Of a stretch of DNA of 64,000 nt, positions 12,301 to 24,300 are shown piece after piece. The notes beneath the pieces are model-generated. The model saw only the letters and a program-made list of their open reading frames with translations. It did no database searches and had not been told where the DNA came from. This stretch comes from Chrysemys picta bellii (taxonomy: Eukaryota; Chordata; Testudines; Emydidae), in the NCBI RefSeq assembly GCF_011386835.1, contig NC_088796.1, positions 26,987,011 to 27,051,010 of the forward strand, given 5' to 3'. Each line of letters begins with the position of its first letter. Within the stretch, counting starts at the first letter, position 1. Made by a program: the position numbers and the translations under genes.

Positions 12301-15300
12301 CATTCTTACCTGCTTGTCGGCACACACAGTAGGGGGAAAAAAAGGACCTTTACTTAATCCCAACTACTGAGAATCCAAACCAATGAAGAAAATAAACCAA
12401 AAACAATTACAAATGCAACATTCTATATTAGTGCCAAATGAGTTATCATTTATTGCACTAACCCTCTATTTGATAACCCTTTTTGGTTTTGCACCCTTGT
12501 TAATACTCACCTCTTTGAGTTACATCAATTAAGAGCGATGATTCTGCTTGACCAAGAGGATTGGAAGCTCCTAGTGTGAAATTGTAGATTTTCTGATTGG
12601 CATGCACTGAAAAGTTACAGTGATGTTCCGGTTTCAGTTCATCTACTTCGCATGTAACATTTTCTTTAGATATTCTGTGAATTGAAAAAAAGATTATTTT
12701 AAATTTCTGAGCAACCCATTTAACAGCACTGAATTGAAGTTTCTTAGTACAGACTTCACTGGATGAAGATGCTACAAGGAATGAATGGCATGTCACTATA
12801 CCATTGTTTAGTTAATGCGGTATCACTATTTGTCTACTGTGACATTGCACTCCATAATGTTTTATGGAAATATGCTTATGAGTGTGTCTATAATGTAATT
12901 GGAATATGCTTTATGCAAAAGGTCTCTTGTAAGGTATCATTACAAAGCTTATAATCTATGAGTATGTTCATCCTATTTGTGTGAATGTATCATTCTTGTA
13001 TCTGAAACTAGGAATATGAAGTATAGCTCTGAAGTCCTATTGTAATTATGCAAAGTGTGGTCCATTAATGGTGGTTTGGAAGCTTGATGGCTCCCATTGA
13101 CTAGGACAATTGATTATAAAAGGTCTGTTTACTTTCAAACCTTCCTGGGTGGATGCAGGCCAGTCAGTGGGTAATGAAGAATGAGGTCTCACAGGACATG
13201 TGACCATGTCACATGATACTGGAATCCATCTTAAACCTGGTGTTTTCCATTTAGAAGCGGGTAGGGACCCAGAGAGACAAAAGATTCCCACCTTGTGCCA
13301 CAGCTATAAAAGGGGATGGAACAGACAAAGGGCTGCCAGTCATGAGAACACCCCTAGTTTCCACCTAAGATGTCTGCTAATAAGGACTGTACCAGGGGAA
13401 AGGATTGGGCCCAGACTAGGAAGGAGTCTAGTATGTGAAAGAAGCTTATTGGAACATCTTTAAGGGTGAGTTTTACCTGTAATCAGTTTCTTAATGTATT
13501 AGGCTTAGACTTGCGTGTTTTTTCTTTATTTTGCTTGGTAACTTACTTTATTCTGTCTATTATTACTTGAAACCACTTAAATCCTACTTTTTATACTTAA
13601 TAAAATTGCTTTTGTTTATTAATGAACCCAGAGTAAGTGATTAATACCTGGGGGAGCAAACAGCTGTGAATATCTCTCTGTCAGTGTTATAGAGGGCAGA
13701 CAATTTATGAGTTTACCCTGTATAAGCTTTATACAGAGTAAAACGGATGTATTTGGGGTTTGGATCCTACTGGGAGCTGGGTGTCTGGGTGCTGGAGATA
13801 GGTGACCTGCTGAGCAGTTTTGGTTAAAGTCTGTAGCTTTGGGGGCGTGGACCAGACCTGGGTCTGTGTTGTAGCAGGCCAGCGTGTCTGACTCCACAAG
13901 ACAGGATTCTGGAGTCCCAAGCTAGCAGGGAAAACGGGCTCAGAGATAATTCCAGCATGTCAGATGACAGTCCCAAGAGGGTCTCTGTGACCGAACCCTT
14001 CACACCTACCTCATGCTGCATTGCATATTACATACAATTTAGTGCCACAATGTAGCTTGATTGGCATTAGTCACAAAATCCATGGCTCCCAGCCCAAAGA
14101 GAATATCTTTCCTCATCCTTACTTTAATTTTTACTTCCCTTACCTCCTCAGAAGCCTGGGAAAATAGATAGATCCTGTAGTGAGCCCTGAGGTCAAAACT
14201 AGGCTTTAGAGCCCTGATTCAGGAAAGTATCCATATTCAGGACAGCACTGAAGCACATGCCTATCTTGAATGGGATTTAAGTATTGCTTAAGTGCTTTCT
14301 AGAATCAGGAACTAGTTGACCCAGCAGAGGGAGTAGGTTCTAGTGTTAAGGTCTTTGCATTGAAGATGACTGATCACCAGCCCCATCCTATCTAAATAGG
14401 GTCAGGCACTTTGTGTACCTCATCTGATCTCAGGTCCCTTGGGCCACACAAGGAGAGAAGCTGTCCATCAGATAGCCAACACCCGCATTATTTAGGTTTT
14501 TATATGATAAAGCCAAAATCTTGACTTGCATCTGAAAGCCAGTGCCGAACAGAGAGCATAAGTGTAATATGGTCTCTGTAAGCAACCAGCCATCCTCATC
14601 TACACTAGCAGAAGTCTGAGTGGTTTTTAGGGGTAGCTCCATGTATTTGGGGCTGCAATAGCCTACTGTGCACTCAGAACAAGGATGAGAAAGCTTGGCT
14701 CGAGAGCCCTCAACAAATGTTAGGCAGCTCTGACCACTGGTTTTTGCGTTGACCTGTCCAACCTCATTGTTTTCTTCTGCACCCGCATCTGTTGGTCTTA
14801 TCCACCTGTTGTCCATAGTCTTACACTTTGATTGTAAGCTCTTCAGGACAAGGATCTTCTTTTTGTCATGTTTGTACAGTGCCTACCCCAATGGAGCCCT
14901 GAACGCAAGGTGCTGCCATAATATAAGTAATAAATAATATAACTATCACCATCAAATGTCTTATAAAGAAATGTGCCCCCCAACCCTGACTATACTATCA
15001 CAGTACTACTGCAGCACTACATTGCAATCATGTGATTCTGTGATGAAGTAATTTAAAAATTAGTCCCAACTTCCTGTGTATTTTTATATTTATTTTAAGC
15101 TCTAAGCAGTGGAGAGTTTAAATGACTTGAGTGGGCATGCAGCAGTCATTCAGTATCCTGAGAAGCCCATAATGTACCAAGTTGTATTCAAACTTTTTAA
15201 TCCTTCCTTGCTAAATGGCTTTACCTTTCAAATAAAATATATTTTGTTTGCCGTTGCGTGTACAGTTCCGTGGCTCTGCCTGGCTTCCAGCTACATGTTA

Positions 15301-18300
15301 TATTAATAAAGGTGTGTGTTTCACAGCTCAGGTTTTGTGGAGTATCGGGGGCATCTGTAGCAAAGAAGTAAGACAAAACAATCAGCCTGCATGTTCACAG
15401 AATAGGTCCTAACATAGAAGGTTAGACAATTGCTTGGAAATCTATTAGCTGCTGAAAGCAATATTTTGTTTCCAGAATATATAGCATAAATATACAGTAA
15501 CAATTATGCCCCAAACCTGCAAACAATTATGTGTGTGCTTAATTTTAAGCACATTAACAGTCCCCATTGTCTAAGGCTTGACTTAATGGGATTACTCCTG
15601 TATTTAAAGTTAACCACATGTATAAGTGTTCGCAGGATCAGGGCACTGAAGTATAAGCATTACACAATTTTACAAAACATGTTTCAAAGATCCCAAACTG
15701 CACAATTTTGCCTCCAAGCAACTTAGGAAGATTATTAGGTTGCGTGCCATGTTTTGGCAAGTGCAGGACTCACTGTTGCTTAGAATCCATTTAAACAAAT
15801 CATTCAAACAAGTGAACCCACATGCATTCTATGAAACATGACATTCTTAGTACACCTGCCACACTGTATTTTATTTGTGAAGTTTTTGATTTTTTTTAAG
15901 AAGACCACACATGTCATCCTCCTCCAAGATGCTTTACAAGTCTCCTTCCCCAATTTTCATTTAAATTTGTCCCTCAACTCTGGACCCCAGGACTGCAATG
16001 ATCATAATCCCTGGCATAGGAATGATGGCAGCTCTCTCGCTAGAGGACTCACTGCAGAATGACATGCCATACTCCCCCTAGAAACCAGAAAAGATGGAGC
16101 TGAGTAACTGATGGGGATGAGCCTCTAGGGAGCTCCTCTCTCCAGCTACTTGTGTGCATCTTTCCTCCCAGAAACCAAGAGACCAGTCTCTTTCTAGCCA
16201 CCCCCGGGGGAGGGGCATGAGCTTCACACCGTGTTAGTTTGGTGTGAGTGGTAACGATGTCTCAGTTAGGATAATGAGTGATGTAAATGTACACAATGAC
16301 TATAGGTCTAATGTGCCAGGGGAAGAGCACTTAGCTCACCAGAGCCACAGGTACTCAAACTGACATCTCTAAAGCACATATAAACACCCTGATATAGAGA
16401 TGGTGCACTGTCTCTCTCCCCTACTTTCTATCTGGCTTCTTATCTTTTCACTTTCCCCTACATCTCAGTCTTGCTGGACTGGTGAATCCAAACAAGATGT
16501 CTCCACTCCCCTCATGGAGTATGCAGCAGAGAGACAGGAGTTTGTAAAACGCTAGAGAGGAAGTAGCTTGAACACACTAGACCTTCAAGGATGGACACAT
16601 CTGTAAACCCTTTGTGTGCTGCACTGTCACTGACCCACGGCCAATATTTTGTGCATCCCTGACTTATATTTATACGTATAGTTATCCCTCTTAAAAGTTC
16701 CATATGACTGGACAGTATATTAGAGGAATGCCAAAAAAAAGCGGGGGGGTCTTTTTTTTTTTAATCACCTGTTTAAGATTCAAAATCAGTAACAGAATGT
16801 GCAGATTGAAGTACTAAACACACACATTTAAAATCAGCCATTTGAACAACTGATTGTTTTTCTGCTTATTTACTAGTCTCCAAGTTTAAGGTGGTGTTTA
16901 TTTCCCCACTGCCAGTGATGTAATATACACCTAAAACTAGCAAGGAGCTGCACTGTGTTGTTGGAGGTGTTAGTGATGACCTCTGCCAGTGTAGGGAAAG
17001 CACAGAACTCTGAAATTGTTGTGGGAAAGAGGAACTAAACATTTGCAGTATTTTGTTTTAAGATGTAATTATGTTTGAGGAGGTTTTTGAGGCTTGTGAC
17101 CCTACACAAGCAGCTAATGATTTGGTATCTTAAACAGTTGAAAGTTTTCCCATTCATTTTTCAAAAGATAATATTTTCCATGAGAAACTAATAATTTTAA
17201 AACTTGATTCTTTTACCATAACAAGGCACCCAAAAGCTTCTGCACCGGATAGGAAAGTTCAACATCCAACCTGCCACTTTGAACACATCAATGTGTATTT
17301 TTGGTAGTTTAACATCAAATGAGATTCAGATAGAAATGCTGGTAATGTAAGGTTTAACACTTACATTACCCATTACATGACATGCCCCACTATTTGCCTT
17401 TTCGGAATCAAATACAAAATTCTAGGGCTTTGCAAAAGGAACAGGCGTAAGTGTAACTGGTGAAACAATGGCTAATCTTCAAGCAAATTGGCTGCCAAGT
17501 GTTCTGGGGCACATAAACAGTGTCTCTGGAAATGCAACAGGCAGAAGACAGAGCTATTGACAGTCACAAAAACATTCTGCTAGGTGTCAGAGTTTTCACT
17601 GCTAACATTTCACACTTAGGCAGAGAACTGTACATATATGATGGGCAGAAGCCAATAAAATAAGAGTGGTAATGACTTATTTGTGAACAGTCACCACCTC
17701 TTGACAGGCCAAAAATCAGGAGAGGGTCCTCTTCTTTCACATGCCTGTCCCTGCCCCTCTTCAGTGATTAGAGATCATCAAAATGGATATAAAATTGATA
17801 TTTTGGTTTACTCACTTGGCTAGTGGGAAGTTGAGAATGGAGACACTTATCCCCCCCTCCTGGACAGTGAGGGGCTTTCTGTACTTCACTCCTATCTCTC
17901 TACCCTCAGGTGGGCAAGGGTGCTCTCAGCAGCTCTTTATCTCTCCTCCTTATCTCTCCCCCAACCACACATACGCTCATCACAACTTTGCTAGATCTGG
18001 GGCATCACCTGTTGCCCTCCCCCATGATCACGAATAGCAGTGACATGATGGCATTGAGCTGCCAGGTTCTACAAGATATTATCTATTTCTATTCTGTTTA
18101 CATTGCATCCTTATCACTATGGCACCTGAGCATTGGGGGAGAGTTAATTGGGTCATTACGATAAAAACTAAACACACCCTCCCCCCCAAAATGTAACCTA
18201 TCCTTGGAAACCAGGTAGGCCAAACTAAACCACTGTTTTAAAGCAAGAGGGCTGGAGTCATAACACCATTTAGTTTCCTTCTTATATTTTGATTTTCTCA

Positions 18301-21300
18301 AGGTGAATAAACCATAATGAACCTCATTTCAGTAACAGTACGGTATACTTACATCCTACAAATAATACTGTTCCTTCCAGACCATCTGGCTCCAGCAAGC
18401 ACCATACATTTGTCCCACTAGAAATTGAAGCACTGACATTCTGCACTTTGATTGCACTGCTCCACTTGTTGAGGCGAAGGAGCGGATAACTTTTTGATCC
18501 ATACTTCATGAATTTTATACTTTCCCCTTCATTGTATAAACAACAAAATGTCACATTTGAGCCCACTAGTACCACTTTGTCTTGAGGAAAAACCATAGGG
18601 CTATTGGGCTTAGTATCTTTTTCTAGACAGAAGAAAAATAATACATGATCAAATGATTTTTATAGTTCAGTAAACTAAGATTACTTTCTTATATATTCAG
18701 CTGGTCAGTGCTAATACAGAGTAGGAGCACTCAGGCTATTCTGTTTTGCATAAAACCCCTCTTGTAAAATGTACAGAAATCTATTTTTAACAAGTTTCAC
18801 CCATTCAAAACATTTGTTACTGCACTTTACAAATCTTTACATATTTATCGGTAATTGAAACAGTCCCACAAAATCTACAATGGTCTATCAATCCTCAGAA
18901 TTAAAAGGTAATATTATTCATTCAATGTTTATTTTGAATTCAGCACAGTTTTAAAAGTAGCTAAATTCTGTGCAACATGCAAGAAAATAAACCTACCAGG
19001 AACTGTTCTAATTGGGCTCCATTCACTCCATTCCTTCCTACCAGTAAAATATGGCTCATTAATATAACATCTAATTTTCACATAGTATGAAGTACACTCC
19101 AAAGGTATGTCAGATGTCCAATCCCAAGAAAGAATAGAGTCTTTGCCAGTCAATTTTGAATCATAATTAATCTAAAAAGAAAAACAAATAAAGCTTTTTC
19201 AAAGATAGACATTAGAGGCATTACAACCTAAGTTAGTACTATGTAGAAAATGGGTTTTCCCACCTGTGAAAATTTTGCCCCCTAACTCCCCCTTCCCCAT
19301 GAAAAAAATCATATTTGCTGAAGTTTTCCAAGGAAATTTCAATTTTTTTGGCAAAAGTTTCAATTGAAAAATGTCAAATAGGAAATGCTGGCATAGTCCC
19401 TCATGCCCTATTCTCCTCTATGTGCCAGTGTACCAACATCCCATGTAGCAAGACTCCCTTTGTGCTATGCTGCCACAGTGCCTCATGGGAGATGCTGTCC
19501 AACTAGGGAACCCAACCCATAGAGGATAATAGTGTCAAGAGACACTGTGATGGCATTTCTGAATACAACGTTTTCAGGTTTTGGCCAAAACCAAAAACAC
19601 TTTGGTTTTCAAGTGTTTATTTAATAAAAAGTTGAAGTCTTTCATAGGAAGCAGACGCTTGATGAAACACTTCATTTAACCCCAACTCCTCCCCTATTGT
19701 CCATTGAAAAGCAGTTTTAACAGAAAATTTTCAACCAGTCCTATTAGTTAATCACCTAAGATTTGTAGAGAGAACTAACAGGTAAGCAGAGATAGTCTTT
19801 CAATGCTGTTTATTGTATTGTAAAGTTGTATTCCAATGCTGGCCACAATTTTGACCAGTCTGCATTGATCAGCCAACTCTACTAGAAACTGTTTTCAAAC
19901 GTGATTTAAAAAAAAAAAAAAAAAAAAGCATGAGTAGAAAGCAGCCATCCAAGCCTGGCCTCTTTACCAAGGCTCTACCCTACCCCAAGACTGGAAAACA
20001 TGTTGGCATCACAGGAAACATATTAAACCCGGATCCTGATAGAATGGTGCTAAGTTAATAGCTAATTACAGAAGTCAACTAAATTCTTCTATTTTGGGCT
20101 TCTAAATACTGACAAACTACACTATTAATTGTGCTAAAAACGTAATTAAATTTTACATATAATAATATCTCTTTACAACATAAGGACATTTTAAAAGTTC
20201 ATTAATTATGGCATAGGATTTAGTCTGAAGCTGGAAAATGAATGCATTTTAAAAACATGTAGTTTACTACTAGAAAACAACTTAAATTTACTGTTCCTGG
20301 TCCAGTTGCAGCTTAGGCAATTAATTCAACCCCTGCATCCATTCAACTCTGTAAGATATCCTTTATTTCCCGTCCTAAATTGTTGGGTGGTTTTCCTGTG
20401 CACAATTAACAACTGCTATGTTCCAACCAAGCAGTGACTACATTTCAATGATGGGTAAATACACACACACTGCAAGGTGCTCTGTAAATGTTAAAAACTG
20501 TTACCTAGAGTATTCAGATCTAAAAAGCTTCATCACAAACATTTTAGCTCTGTACATTTTTTAGCTATTCATTCTAGAACAAAATGTTTCTGTTTTGTGG
20601 GTGTCTACTCTGCCTTCATAGAGCCTGTAGCACATAACACAAAGTGGACACAAAAGTAATACAGGAAGTGTTGTTATTCAGCATTGTTTTCTTTTAGAGG
20701 AAATTGGCACTGTTTAAATTTGCAATATTGCATTAAGTTTGCTGTGGTCTTCCTATTTCAACAAACTGACTTGAGTTTTTCTAACTTTATGCAATTTCAC
20801 TGATGGATGAAATGTAAATCGGTGATCAATATATTATTACTTAATTACCTTTTCTAAAGCCTTGAATTGGCTGTAATTCCTTCACCCTCACAGTACCCCC
20901 AGCTCACTTGCCTTCTAATACTGAAACAAGGACTCATTTGAAATCACTGATAGTGAAGAGTCCTTGTATGAAAAACCACAAGAAAGCTGGTGTTCATCTT
21001 TATTTGTTAGAATAAAATACCTGCTTTACTGTCTCACAGACTCACAGACTTTACGGCCAGAAGGGACCATTGTGATCATCTAGTCTGACCTTTTGTACAT
21101 CGCAGGCCATAGAACCTTAACCACTTACTCCTGTAACAGATGTATAACTTCTGGCTGAGTTACTGAAGTCCTCAAATCATGATTTAAAGACTTCATGTCT
21201 TCCCTGAGCAAATATAAAATTATACTGATGTCATCCCCTTATCATTGTCCTCCTCAGCCCCCTCCCTTTAGTTTTGTCATTCCCTTCACTGTATAATATT

Positions 21301-24300
21301 TGGAATTACGTTGTGAGCTCTCTAGGTGAATCCTGGTCCAACTGAAGGTAATGGCAAAACTCCCATTGACTTCAATAGCAGCCAGGATTTCACTCCACAT
21401 CATCTTATCTGAGATATGAAGCACCTACCCCACACTTCTGGATTCTCTGAAAATAATAATATAAAAGAAATTTAAAATCAGATCACTATGTGAATTAAAT
21501 TGGTTTGGCTGTCTTAAAAGAGCAACTCATGATCTGAGTAAGTCCATGCTTACAATCTACACTGACACACAAGAGGAGAATACAGACAAGCATTTGACTC
21601 CTATTAATTACATCTAAAGAATCAAAATATAGGACCAGCTACTGCAAATACTTACTACTCATGCATACAGCACTGTTAAGAGCAATGATACTCCCCGTAG
21701 GAGGACTACTCATGTGAGCAAGAGTTTGCCGCAAGAGGCCCTTACGCATTAGCCCAAACTAAATATTGTACCAATGTTTTAACAGTTATAGCATGTAGAT
21801 ACAAAGGCCAGGAAGGTACCTGACAGGGGATGGACCTGGTGATGTGATGTGCCTTTTCTTATCTGTAATTGCAACGATCATCTACATACCCTAGTGCACA
21901 TATTTTCTCAATTATTAAACTTACAGAACAAAGTCACATGTGTTGACAAAAATTTGAAGAACTACCATCCTCCAAATGTTTGTTTAGTTTATGACATTAT
22001 ACAATAGCTTTATAATACACACTGTATTTACAGAGTACTGCATTAGTTGCCAATGAAAGTAATCAGCCATTTGAAAAACAGAAATCTTTCACAGAATACA
22101 ATACAATACATTTAATACAGCTTTGAGGAACCTAGGAAATAGCACTAATGAAGAAAGCTTTTTATTACTCTGAAAGGAAAGTACAGGGGTTTTCACTTGA
22201 TCTGAAATCTCCTTTTTGGAGACAACAAAAGGAGCACTAAAACTTGACTATTTAATAGCACTCTTAAGGAAGTCACCAATCAGGAACAGAAAACAATGAA
22301 AGACCAATTTCATAAAGAAAATGTACCTCTACAGCAAAGACCCACAAAAAATAAGATCCACTGCGAAAATAACATCCACTGGGAGATTATATTTTTCTTT
22401 TTTAAAGTAACTCTTTCCCATAATGATGATTAACTAATTTCTTATGGGCACTTTCTAAAAACTCAAAGACTGCAATTGTCATTGTTATGATCCTACCACA
22501 TTTTATATAAAATATTTTTAAAATGTAAAATTGAACTAAGCAGAATTTAAGTTTATGCAAGTTTATGAGATGAAAACATTACAGCATGTCATGTCATGTA
22601 TTTCGCTTTGACTTGTTTATAGAAAATTTTACATTGATCATTTAAAATAGACTGTCAAGCCATGCTCTGGGTTGTGGAGTAATGTAGGTCATCCTAAAGA
22701 AGATGTTAGGAAGAAAAGATTAATCCTTTAAATCAACAGTATGATTGGACAAATGGTTTGGGATGGAACCTGAACTGCCTGCTTTTGAGCCTGCTGAGTT
22801 GAATCCAAAATCTGGAGTTCAGGTTCAGTGGCTCTTCTAATAAAATGAGAAAATCTCCCCTCCCAGTCGTCATCTCCAGTGACAAGAACCTTGAACTCAT
22901 TCTACTAGCTACCCATCCCATCAGCACTGAGCAACCACAACCTATCGAAGTACTTAAACAGCACTTCTCACCAGGCTCTCTCACTGGTACGGACCTGGCA
23001 GGCTGACATACTCAAAGTTATGCACCTTGGATTTAACTGGCACACCATCCCTGGGACTAGAGTGGGAGAGGGCTTATCCATGCAGCCTTGGCTCCAGGAG
23101 GTGGGTGGCTTTGCAGTGCTGCAGAACCCAAACAGGCAGGGGAGGAGGAAGGTGGAGCCATTAATGGGCATAAGATACCTGCACAACTCTTATGATAAGA
23201 GGGAAGGGAAATAGTAAAATTCACTTGGTTCTAAATGGCACTGACACTGCACAACTGAACAAAAACAGCTGAAGCTGCCAGTGCCGTGTGAAGTAAATGA
23301 AATATCCATGGCGTGCCTTTCTCCCTATCACTTTCAGTTGTTTTAGTGCTACGATGTTCTCAAACACTAATAAAAATAAATGAATAACACCTATGTATAG
23401 CAGGAGTCCGTAAGGTCTGTGTCCATGTTTTCCTGAACTCTCCTGCTTTTGTGACCCTCCAAAATGTGTGTGTGTTGTGGGGAGGAGGGAAGAGAGGGGA
23501 ATTGCATTTTCATAAAAAAGCGAAAAGGAGGACTTACTAGTGCCACTGTCTCCAATGTTTCCTTATGCAGAATCTGAATCTGCCAGCTGGCATCTAATTC
23601 ATATTGGAAGACTGAGCCACTATCGTTCCACTTCAGATATAACGTGTAAGTTGAAAAGTCAGCACTCAGATTAAGAATTTGGGGGGTGAGTGGAATAAGT
23701 GCTTGAAAAGAAACAAGGAAAAAAGCATACATTCAAAATCATTACCAGCAACAGCGCTTACAGGTGTTTAATAGCTGCAGCTCTGAACTGGCCTACAGCC
23801 ATACAAACGCGAGGTTTGATCTCATTAATTAAGATGGGTTGGGACTTGTCATTCCTCATGTAGGAAACTTCCCAAGAAAACACAGATCCTCTGAAGTTTT
23901 GTTGGTGACTCAGCAGGCAGCATTTCTCCAGCTATATTAAGGGTGCCAAGAGCTGTTCTCCTCCAAGCTGCTCTAACACTCACTTTTTTCCCACAGCTTT
24001 CTGTCAATCCCAGTCAGCGGCCTGTAATCTGAGTCCCAACACCCAGGTGTCAGCCCGGGCGGTGTTGCTCAGGCTTCAGCTTCAGCCCCAAGCCCCAGCA
24101 GTCTAAGTCAGCTCTGGCGACCCCATTAACATTGGGTCCCAACCCACTTTGGGGTCCCAACCCACAGTTTGAGAACCGCTGAACTAGAAGGTTTTTTCCC
24201 AGTTCCCCTTCTAAAAATGGTTGTTTATAGTAGTCATTCTAGAGTGACAGTTCCAATGTGGGTACATTTCTAGGGTAGATGACAAGATTACATCTACATT

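Larger units (their letters stand above)
12838..14004 (+). mobile_element. Solo LTR of an endogenous retrovirus-like element, about 1.17 kb
   Basis: Begins TGTGACATTG and ends CTTCACA, with TG...CA termini. Flanking 5 bp repeats TCTAC (12833-12837) and CCTAC (14005-14009) differ by one base. A TATA box TATAAAAG lies at 13305-13312 and a polyadenylation signal AATAAA at 13599-13604, giving a plausible U3-R-U5 order on the plus strand. No internal gag, pol or env sequence flanks it, as expected after LTR-LTR recombination. It lies in a LIFR intron in antisense to the gene. Confidence 0.75.
12675..15224. other. LIFR: LIFR intron between exons 8 and 7
   Basis: Nearly half is the solo LTR (12838-14004). 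A dispersed LINE-type 3' repeat occupies about 14815-14940. 14010-14810 and 14945-15224 hold nothing I recognise. Confidence 0.65.
19172..23537. other. LIFR: LIFR intron between exons 5 and 4
   Basis: 4.4 kb. It contains a long A-run (19907-19927), a CR1 3' end in minus orientation (21036-21210), an ancient dispersed repeat (about 21330-21400) and a palindromic repeat copy (21631-21742). 22150-23500 and the remaining stretches show nothing I can name. Confidence 0.65.
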
